From positions 1 to 5,014 of the forward strand of contig CAJWZY010000193.1 in assembly GCA_913050545.1 (NCBI GenBank): 5,014 bases of DNA. The letters run 5' to 3'. Positions 1-5,014 of the stretch are shown here, piece by piece; positions within the stretch are counted from its first letter, which is position 1, and the number at the start of each line of letters is the position of its first letter. Below the pieces are notes generated by a model. It was not told the DNA's origin, ran no database searches, and worked only from the letters and a program-made list of their open reading frames with translations. Source of the stretch: an uncultured bacterium. Lineage in GTDB: Bacteria > Planctomycetota > UBA8108. The position numbers and the translations under genes were made by a program.

Positions 1-2034
1 GGTGCCTCCGGGCGGAATTCGCTGGATATCGTTGGCGTCCCTTGCCGAGAGCTTGTCCTGCCCTCTGACCATGGTGAGGGTTCCCTCCACCCACCAGGTT
101 TGATCTTCGGAGACCCAGCGCAGCCCGAGCAGGCCGGTCAGCGGCATCAGGCGGCTGAGAGGTTCATCGGCTGGTTCGTTGGGTTCAGCGGAGGGGTTTT
201 CGGTTTCTCCGTCCAGCCAGGCTACAGCTCCGAAGGCCTTTAACTGCTCGGAGAGAAGCCATGATCCGCCCAGCTCGAAGCCCCGCACGAAACCATCGGA
301 AGAGTTTTCCTTGGTTACCTCTATATCTCCATTCGGGAGTGTGACTCCGGTCTCGGACCGAACGATCAGGCCATCTATAAAGGTGTGGTGCGCGGCGGCG
401 TAGGCATCGAGGTTGCCGATGGAAATTCGTGTTCCCAGCTCCATGGAGATGTATTCTTCGGGTTCCAGTCCCGGCGCTGGGATCTCGAAGTCGCCGCTCC
501 GCGCCGCGTCGAAGCGGGTCAGGTCGGAGAGGTTGGGTGCCCGGAATCCTTGTGAGACTCCCCCGTAGAGATTCCAAGCCTCTTCGATCTGGTAGGTTCC
601 CCGAAGGCTTCCCACCGCGGACGAGAAATCCTCGGAGATCGAGTTAACGATATTGGGGTCGTCCAACGGGTCCGGATCGACAGTCCCTGCATCGGCGCTG
701 GCATAGTTCAGGCGGCCCCCGATGGTGAGCTCGGTACGATCGTTGAGGTCGAATACATCCTGGAGGTAGATTCCCATCAGGTCGTAGGTCGCGTCATCCG
801 CCACCGGGCCCCTGGGGCGGCGAACCCCGAGGGATCCATCGACCTCAAATTCGCTGAAGAAAGAGTTGATGGAGTCACGGTAATATTCCGCTCCCATGGT
901 CATGAGGCCGATGCCGGTGGTGCTCTCGGCCTGCAGGAAGCTGCCGAATACCGTATCGTCAAAGCCCTGCCGGCTGAGCTTGCCGTTGGAGCGGACCCGG
1001 TACTCGGTTTCCTCGTGCTGATGCGCGGAGAGGCTGAGGGTTACCCGGTTGAGCCAATTCGAAGAGTCCGGCTCCCAATGCGTCTGGACATAGGCGAGGC
1101 GGCGTTCCTGGTCAAGGTCGCGACGGAGATCCGATCCGATCGTGGTTCCCCGCCAGCTGCGGGACAGGATTGTCGAGTGGGTTCTCGGGGCATTGTTCAT
1201 CCTGACGCTCTGCAGCGCGATAATCACCTCGAGCTCATCAGAGGGATAGATAAGCATCTTGGCATCGCCATCGAATTCATCGTAGCCGGTCCCGGGCAGG
1301 CTCCCGGTGTCTCCCCCGGCCTGGAGGTTACCGAAGTTGCGGGAAGTAAGCCCGAGCAGGGCGGCAGAGTTCCTGGTGACGGCGAAGTTGGTTTCATACC
1401 GCGAGGTGTGCGAGCGCTCGGCGCTCGAGTGGCGCAGGTAAAACCGGCTGCCGTCCTCACTGCGGTAGTAGGGCGAATCCAGAACGACAGGGCTCCTCGA
1501 GATGGCGTTGACGGTTCCGCCGATGGCGTCGCTTCCATAGAGGACAGAGGCGGGCCCCTTGAAGACCTCGATTCGGTCGAGGGTCAGGGGGTCAACGGTA
1601 CCCCAGTACTGGTTGGGGCCGCTTCGCATCGCCGCGTGGTTGAGGCGGATTCCATCGACCAGCAGCAGGGTTCGAAAACCAGTGAATCCGCGCAGATAGG
1701 GCGAGCCCTGGCCGCGCCCGGTTTTCTGAACGAGGACTCCCGGCACCTCGGCGAGCGCCTCGGGCAGGGTGCGGTAGGCCCGCCTGCGCAGGAGGAAGTT
1801 TTCCGACAGGGACTCTACGGTCGAGGGCACCTCGAAAATATCATCTTCCATGCGCCGGCCAATTACGATGGTCGTATTGACCGGCTTCTTTTCTTCATCT
1901 TTCGTTTCCTGGGGCGGGTCTCCAGGCGGCGGGGCACCCGTTTCCTGGCCCTGGGATTCGTTCAGCAGGGTGCAGAAACCTGTGAGGAAAAGAAGGGCGA
2001 TTACATATTCCCGAGAAAGCATATCTATACTCAT
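1..2034 (-). CDS. TonB-dependent outer-membrane receptor (C-terminus beyond left edge)
   Basis: This is a ligand-gated outer-membrane channel that imports a scarce nutrient (iron-siderophore, heme or similar) using TonB/ExbBD energy. 678 residues are visible in one uninterrupted frame that runs off the left edge. Residues 1-31 form a signal peptide with the hydrophobic core YVIALLFLTGFCTLL. A Pro/Glu/Lys-rich linker follows, then a TonB-box-like TTIVI at 54-58. The plug contains SPYLRGFTGFRTLLLVDG (111-128) and IEVFKGPASVLYGSDAIGG (155-173), both hallmarks of the family. The rest is barrel, with GFRAPNLSDL at 496-505 and APGLEPE at 520-526, the FRAP and NPNL-like positions. No His lies between those two motifs, so a heme-receptor assignment is not supported and the ligand is unknown. 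An in-frame stop upstream leaves only ATG 2034 or ATG 2022 as the start. I chose 2034 because of the candidate promoter upstream, although neither start has a clear Shine-Dalgarno site. Family certain, substrate unknown. Confidence 0.95.
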   Translation of the reverse strand, partial: MSIDMLSREYVIALLFLTGFCTLLNESQGQETGAPPPGDPPQETKDEEKKPVNTTIVIGRRMEDDIFEVPSTVESLSENFLLRRRAYRTLPEALAEVPGVLVQKTGRGQGSPYLRGFTGFRTLLLVDGIRLNHAAMRSGPNQYWGTVDPLTLDRIEVFKGPASVLYGSDAIGGTVNAISRSPVVLDSPYYRSEDGSRFYLRHSSAERSHTSRYETNFAVTRNSAALLGLTSRNFGNLQAGGDTGSLPGTGYDEFDGDAKMLIYPSDELEVIIALQSVRMNNAPRTHSTILSRSWRGTTIGSDLRRDLDQERRLAYVQTHWEPDSSNWLNRVTLSLSAHQHEETEYRVRSNGKLSRQGFDDTVFGSFLQAESTTGIGLMTMGAEYYRDSINSFFSEFEVDGSLGVRRPRGPVADDATYDLMGIYLQDVFDLNDRTELTIGGRLNYASADAGTVDPDPLDDPNIVNSISEDFSSAVGSLRGTYQIEEAWNLYGGVSQGFRAPNLSDLTRFDAARSGDFEIPAPGLEPEEYISMELGTRISIGNLDAYAAAHHTFIDGLIVRSETGVTLPNGDIEVTKENSSDGFVRGFELGGSWLLSEQLKAFGAVAWLDGETENPSAEPNEPADEPLSRLMPLTGLLGLRWVSEDQTWWVEGTLTMVRGQDKLSARDANDIQRIPPGGT

Positions 2035-2060
2035 AGTTGTAAAGCGCCCACAGGGCTGAA

Positions 2061-2089
2061 ATTCTATTCAGTTAAGAGTTTCGGGTAAA
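2061..2089 (-). promoter_or_regulatory. candidate sigma70-type promoter for the TonB receptor
   Basis: In the 77-bp AT-rich gap between the hydrolase stop and the receptor start, the minus strand reads TTTACC (2089-2084, 4 of 6 matches to TTGACA), a 17-bp spacer, then TAGAAT (2066-2061, 5 of 6 matches to TATAAT). Transcription would begin near 2054 and give a leader of about 20 nt. A weak 4-bp hairpin (GCCC TGT GGGC) lies in that leader. The gap is clearly more AT-rich than the flanking genes, which supports a regulatory role. Co-transcription from the upstream gene remains possible. Confidence 0.35.
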
Positions 2090-2111
2090 ATAATTTATGA
2101 CTGCCGGGCGA

Positions 2112-3038
2112 TTAAAAGATTTCTGCGACCAGGCAGCGAACACTTCCTCCGGCCTTCTCGAATTCGCTGACGTCCAGAAAATGAATTCTGAATCCCCAGT
2201 CCTTGAGAGATTCCCTGGATCCTTCACGCAGGCTATTACACGCTCTCTGGCTGAAAAGCAGGTCACTTTCGGTGGCGGCTATGCAGTTGCCCGCGAAGGC
2301 GTCCTTTTCAGCCTGGTTGAGGACCAGGATCCTGTCGCGGTAGATCGACCGGAGAGATTTGAGCAGGAATGGATTGGGGGCCGATCCGGGATGTACGAGG
2401 CAGAGCTCACCAGCTGTAACGCCCAGGATCATGTTGGCATGGTATTCACCCTCGGCGAGGTCAAATCGCAGCACTGCATCGAGGCGGAGAGCTTCAGCCA
2501 TGAGTTCACAGCCGGCCTCATCAACCCGGGAGCTCATGCCGCAGAAGCCGATGTTCCGGGCGCGGTCGATCACCAGGGGGCCGGTCATCTCCGCGATGCA
2601 GCTTTCCCCGGAAAGATCGATGAGCTCGTAGCCCAGTGAGTTTTTGAAAAAGTCGCGGATATCCTCGCGCCCGGCTTCTTTCTGCCGCACCGGGTGGCGC
2701 ATGGAGCCGACCACTGCACGGCCGGAGACGGTAGCAAAGACGTTGTTGGGGAAGACGCCATCATCCTGGCCGTCGATCCCGCTGAAAATGTGCACGGTGA
2801 CACCGAGCTCCTCGAGCTTCGTGGCAAGGGCGGCATGTTGCCGGGCTGCCTGGTCGAGATCAAGGGGGAGGCCCGGTTTCATGTAGGCATTGTCTGCGGC
2901 GGATTCGATGCTGAGGCGGAACCCCTCCGGGGAAACAAGGAGGGCGGACTTCATGACGGCCCTGCCCGGTGTTTTCCTGTCTGTCCCTGGTTTTACCGCG
3001 GCCAGGAAACGTTCGGCTTTCGTGGTAATGACCGCCAT
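2112..3038 (-). CDS. CtlX-like amidinotransferase/arginine-deiminase-fold hydrolase
   Basis: This is a complete 308-residue cytoplasmic enzyme of the pentein fold (arginine deiminase, DDAH, amidinotransferases), closest in its motifs to citrulline-utilization hydrolase CtlX. Such enzymes attack a guanidino or ureido carbon through a Cys-His-acidic triad. Visible motifs are SAADNAYM at 46-53 (substrate-side Asp/Asn), DGVFPNNVFA at 93-102 (like the family's PNNWF segment), AEMTGPLVIDR at 149-159 with Glu150, EYHANM at 198-203 with His200, AGNCIAA at 249-255, and the C-terminal GGSVRCLVAEIF at 297-308 with the presumed nucleophile Cys302. Length is typical of the family. The start at 3038 is favoured by a near-ideal Shine-Dalgarno site; an internal Met29 (2954) lacks one but would also fit family N-termini. 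The gene lies 77 bp upstream of the receptor on the same strand. All catalytic positions look intact, so it is probably active. The exact substrate (citrulline, arginine, a methylarginine or another) cannot be read from the sequence. Confidence 0.85.
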   Translation of the reverse strand: MAVITTKAERFLAAVKPGTDRKTPGRAVMKSALLVSPEGFRLSIESAADNAYMKPGLPLDLDQAARQHAALATKLEELGVTVHIFSGIDGQDDGVFPNNVFATVSGRAVVGSMRHPVRQKEAGREDIRDFFKNSLGYELIDLSGESCIAEMTGPLVIDRARNIGFCGMSSRVDEAGCELMAEALRLDAVLRFDLAEGEYHANMILGVTAGELCLVHPGSAPNPFLLKSLRSIYRDRILVLNQAEKDAFAGNCIAATESDLLFSQRACNSLREGSRESLKDWGFRIHFLDVSEFEKAGGSVRCLVAEIF

Positions 3039-3043
3039 GGTTG

Positions 3044-3051
3044 CTCCTTCC
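3044..3051 (-). promoter_or_regulatory. strong ribosome binding site of the CtlX-like gene
   Basis: The minus strand reads GGAAGGAG, 5 nt before ATG 3038. It is the best Shine-Dalgarno match in the window and fixes the hydrolase start at 3038 rather than at the internal ATG at 2954. Confidence 0.8.
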
Positions 3052-3073
3052 GCCAGGAATCATCGCCTTTATC

Positions 3074-3086
3074 TGCGGTGGCCGCA
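3074..3086. repeat. short inverted repeat in the divergent intergenic region
   Basis: TGCGG and CCGCA are separated by a TGG loop, giving a 5-bp perfect GC-rich stem between the two divergent genes. It could be an operator half-site pair or a leader hairpin of the hydrolase mRNA. A stem this short also arises by chance in GC-rich DNA, and it has no T-run, so it is not a terminator. Confidence 0.2.
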
Positions 3087-3126
3087 AGCGCCCCCGGAGC
3101 CTGTAAACGATCCCGACACGGGGATG

Positions 3127-3135
3127 TGTTATGCT
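3127..3135 (+). promoter_or_regulatory. possible extended -10 element for the CPBP protease gene
   Basis: TGTTATGCT matches the extended -10 pattern TGnTATnnT-like, with TATGCT matching 4 of 6 positions of TATAAT. No convincing -35 hexamer sits 16-18 bp upstream, but extended -10 promoters can work without one. If it is real, transcription would start near 3142. That would exclude ATG 3131 (inside the element) as the start codon and favour ATG 3176. Confidence 0.25.
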
Positions 3136-3175
3136 GACCGGGCTGTTTTACTGCCAGGAAGATCCGGGAAGGCTT

Positions 3176-4693
3176 ATGGAAGATATTGAGGACACCGGCG
3201 GGGCTGGGCCATCCGCGCAGAATTCTGATGATGGTCTCGATGCGCCGGGCTATAGAGATTCCGGGCAACCGGGCAGGGCACATACGGGCCTGGCCTGGCT
3301 GGTCATCGCCCTGTGCGTTTCCTTTGCAGTTTACCAGCAGAACTTCTCTCCGCCCCCGGCTGCAGAGAAGCAGGCCGGGAACCCGGTTGGCGATGCCCTG
3401 CTTGATTTCCAGGGGCGTTTCTGGGTCGGCCTGCTGGATTGGGCAGGCGGGGAGGCTCAATTCGAAGCGGCTCAATTCAAGGACGGGATCAGCTCGCTGG
3501 ATGCAGGGGATGCATGGCAGCGTTTCAGGTACCTGGTGCTGGTGGGAGAGCTGGAGGGGCCTGGCCGAGCGCTGGAAGAGCTTGCCGATCTGCGGGTGAG
3601 GCTCGAGCAGGCTGGGGTCGGGTTGACTGAAAAACAGGCATCCGTTGCGGTTTTGCTGGAGCGCCTGTGGCGTGGAGAGAAAGAACAGGACCTCGGAGGT
3701 GTCGTGCTCGAGGAGGAGAGCCGCCTGCAGCTCACCACGGCACTCGGCTGGTACGGCGAGCTGGTCCTGTCGAAATTCCCTGGGGCGGGAAAGGTGAAGC
3801 CGCAGGATCCCCGCCAGGCGGCGAGGGAAACTTTTGATGCAGGGAACCGGGCTTTTTTTCTCGGCGGAGTGGCCCTGCTGATGGGCATCCTGTCCCTGGT
3901 CTTTTTCCTCTGGGCCCTTCGCCAGAAGCGGGTGGCGTTCGGGATCGGCGGGGTGGCGGGCTTCGGAGGTATCTACCTGGAGACCTTTGCAATCTGGATG
4001 GTCCTGCTTTTCCTTACCAACCGGGCTGTTGGCGCCTCCAGGCTGGCGGAAGAAACACTCTACCCGGTACTTGGAGCTTTTCTCCTCTCACTGGCGGCAC
4101 TTGCCTGGCCTGCGATCAGGGGGGTTCCCTGGTCGAGGCTGAAATCAGACATTGGTTTGACGACCGGTAAGGGTGCCGTCCTCGAACTTTCTTTCGGCTT
4201 GCTTACCTATCTCATGGCCCTGCCGATGATGCTGGTGGGAGTCCTGTTTTCATCCCTGATCGTGCTGGTTTCTTCCCCGGCCACGCTTGCGGCAGCCGGA
4301 GAAAGTTTTGAGCCGGAAGCTTTTCCTTCCCACCCCATCATGGAACGGATTATTTCCGGGGGCAGCGATTTTACGATGATCCTGCTGCTGGCCTGTGTCG
4401 CGGCTCCCATCGTGGAGGAGATCATGTTCAGGGGCCTGCTCTACCGTTACCTCCGGGAGAGGAGCCGGCACCGGGGGCTTCTTCCCAGCGCGGTATTGAG
4501 CGCCCTCTTTTCAAGTTTTCTCTTCGCGGCCATCCATCCCCAGGGACTCGCTGTGGTTCCGGTCCTGATGGGCCTGGCCTGCGGTTTCTGTATGGCGCGT
4601 GAATGGCGCGGTAGCCTTTTGTCGTCGATGGCAGCCCACGGCCTCAATAACTACCTCGTCCTGAGCCTGGCGCGGCTGATCCTTGCCGGCTGA
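3176..4693 (+). CDS. CPBP-family (Rce1/Abi-like) intramembrane metalloprotease with long N-terminal domain
   Basis: This membrane-embedded glutamic-type metalloprotease of the CPBP (CAAX protease / bacteriocin-processing) family is 505 residues long from ATG 3176. The catalytic core is C-terminal. EEIMFR at 414-419 is the EExxxR motif, FLFAAIHP carries His454, and HGLNN carries His488 and Asn491/492. All motifs sit in or next to hydrophobic segments. One membrane segment lies at about 37-56 (GLAWLVIALCVSFAV), followed by a charged, Glu-rich, probably helical, non-membrane region at about 57-223. Roughly eight further hydrophobic segments follow from about 225 to the C-terminus. Typical family members are about 200-300 residues, so the N-terminal half is an extension of unknown role. 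An alternative start at ATG 3131 would add 15 residues. Both starts have only modest Shine-Dalgarno sites (GGGAAGG before 3176, GGGGA before 3131); I prefer 3176 because 3131 overlaps a possible -10 element. The gene is transcribed away from the hydrolase and toward the helicase remnant. Family assignment is firm; the substrate is unknown. Confidence 0.9.
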   Translation: MEDIEDTGGAGPSAQNSDDGLDAPGYRDSGQPGRAHTGLAWLVIALCVSFAVYQQNFSPPPAAEKQAGNPVGDALLDFQGRFWVGLLDWAGGEAQFEAAQFKDGISSLDAGDAWQRFRYLVLVGELEGPGRALEELADLRVRLEQAGVGLTEKQASVAVLLERLWRGEKEQDLGGVVLEEESRLQLTTALGWYGELVLSKFPGAGKVKPQDPRQAARETFDAGNRAFFLGGVALLMGILSLVFFLWALRQKRVAFGIGGVAGFGGIYLETFAIWMVLLFLTNRAVGASRLAEETLYPVLGAFLLSLAALAWPAIRGVPWSRLKSDIGLTTGKGAVLELSFGLLTYLMALPMMLVGVLFSSLIVLVSSPATLAAAGESFEPEAFPSHPIMERIISGGSDFTMILLLACVAAPIVEEIMFRGLLYRYLRERSRHRGLLPSAVLSALFSSFLFAAIHPQGLAVVPVLMGLACGFCMAREWRGSLLSSMAAHGLNNYLVLSLARLILAG

Positions 4694-4709
4694 GAGTGAT
4701 TTTCAGCCG
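4687..4709 (+). repeat. inverted repeat spanning the CPBP stop codon
   Basis: CGGCTGA (4687-4693) and TCAGCCG (4703-4709) pair perfectly over 7 bp. The inner bases allow two or three more pairs including G-T wobbles, leaving a tiny loop. The CPBP stop codon TGA is the end of the left arm. No T-run follows directly, so alone it is not a classic terminator. It may protect the mRNA 3' end or act together with the stronger hairpin immediately downstream. Confidence 0.45.
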
Positions 4710-4710
4710 A

Positions 4711-4753
4711 CCCGGGCCTGGTTACGCGCCCTGGCCCCGGGAGCGTTTTTTTT
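4711..4753 (+). terminator. probable rho-independent terminator after the CPBP gene
   Basis: CCCGGGCC (4711-4718) pairs with GGCCCCGGG (4733-4741) with one bulged C. A further GG/CC pair across a T-T mismatch leaves the loop TTACGCGC. After the stem come AGCG and then eight T residues (4746-4753). The 4-nt gap between stem and T-run is longer than ideal, which lowers confidence. Position and orientation fit termination of the CPBP transcript. The helicase remnant's stop codon (TAA on the minus strand) lies in the loop. Confidence 0.55.
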
Positions 4754-5014
4754 CGCCACCTCCCTGGGTACCTGGATTTCTGAAATTGTGAGCCTCGTCA
4801 ATGACAACCGCGTCTGCTCTTTCGGTGATGGCCTTAAATTGTTCGGGGAAGTCGCCTTCCCGGCCGATGTCGGTATGGTTGAAAATCTCTAGATGGACGA
4901 AGGCCCCATAAACATCCGGCAAGTATTCTTTGAGGTGACTTTCCCAAACATCTTTGCGGGCTGATTTGGGAACGAAGAGGACCACGTTCTTTTTCTCGTG
5001 AAAAACCAAGCGCT
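4722..5014 (-). pseudogene. truncated SNF2-family DEAH-box helicase remnant (5' end beyond right edge)
   Basis: 96 residues are visible in a frame that enters from the right edge and ends at TAA 4724-4722. The segment NVVLFVPKSARKDVWESHL resembles the motif Ia region of SNF2-like ATPases. FNHTD follows, and then ADAVVIDEAHNFRNPGT with the Walker B DEAH box at 4799-4788. In this helicase group, which includes the SNF2 plus phospholipase-D-like helicases often found in defence islands, the residues after DEAHNFRNPG run through a Gly/Lys-rich loop into SRYR-like sequence, then motif III (TATP) and the second RecA lobe. Here the protein ends 24 residues after the DEAH box with TQGGGEKKRSRGQGA, so about half of the ATPase is missing. 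The stop sits inside a probable terminator of the convergent CPBP gene. Both other minus-strand frames read across the A8 run also lack motif III before stopping, so one indel cannot restore it. A TTG at 5009 is in frame, but coding clearly continues past the edge. The helicase family is confident; pseudogene status is inferred from the truncation. Confidence 0.75.

Noticed and set aside
1960..2034. Possible lipoprotein signal (Cys22 after LTGF) at the receptor N-terminus
   Set aside because: The residue before the Cys is Phe, which does not fit the lipobox requirement for Gly/Ala/Ser. An ordinary Sec signal peptide fits better.
2041..2060. GCCC-TGT-GGGC hairpin as a terminator between hydrolase and receptor
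   Set aside because: The stem is only 4 bp and the following bases GCTTTACA contain just three T residues, too weak for an intrinsic terminator.
1015..2088. A 357-codon plus-strand open frame
   Set aside because: It lies antisense to the TonB receptor, whose reading frame has strong family motifs throughout. The plus-strand product is low-complexity (rich in Gly, Arg, Val) with no recognisable domain, as expected of a shadow frame in GC-rich DNA.
2097..2639. A 180-codon plus-strand open frame, with a further one at 2694-3137
   Set aside because: Both are antisense to the CtlX-like gene, whose catalytic motifs and strong ribosome binding site identify the real strand.
4746..4753. Programmed frameshifting at the A8 run on the minus strand of the helicase
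   Set aside because: Neither alternative frame continues into helicase motif III or any recognisable sequence before a stop, so slippage would not produce a functional product.

Overview
The window looks like chromosomal DNA from a GC-rich Gram-negative bacterium. An outer-membrane TonB-dependent receptor requires an outer membrane, and Shine-Dalgarno signals vary from excellent to absent. The taxon is uncertain. The style of the receptor and of the long CPBP protease is reminiscent of Planctomycetota/Verrucomicrobiota-type genomes, but that is an impression from protein style, not a demonstrated placement.

Layout, left to right. Positions 1-2034 (minus strand) hold most of a TonB-dependent receptor: signal peptide, TonB-box-like segment, plug and most of the barrel. 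Its C-terminus lies beyond the left edge. A 77-bp AT-rich gap with a candidate promoter separates it from the upstream gene at 2112-3038 (minus strand), a complete amidinotransferase-fold hydrolase of the CtlX / arginine-deiminase-like type with its Glu, His and Cys catalytic positions present. A short divergent intergenic region (3039-3175) then leads to a plus-strand gene at 3176-4693. This encodes a CPBP-family (Rce1/Abi-like) intramembrane metalloprotease with an unusually long N-terminal part. Its 3' end is followed by a GC-rich hairpin and an eight-T run that looks like a terminator. Converging from the right edge (4722-5014, minus strand) is the middle of an SNF2-type DEAH helicase, which stops abruptly just after the Walker B motif. 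It appears to be a truncated remnant.

How the genes relate. The hydrolase and the receptor are co-directional and close, so they may share transcription and conceivably link nutrient uptake with use of a guanidino or ureido compound; that is inference. The CPBP gene is divergent from them and has its own signals. The helicase piece is functionally unrelated and points to a rearrangement boundary, possibly the edge of an accessory or defence region to the right. No RNA genes, CRISPR array, insertion sequence or attachment site were seen. No stretch longer than 300 bases lacks a gene. I see no convincing undescribed system inside the window; the helicase truncation point and the CPBP N-terminal domain are the items most worth a second look.
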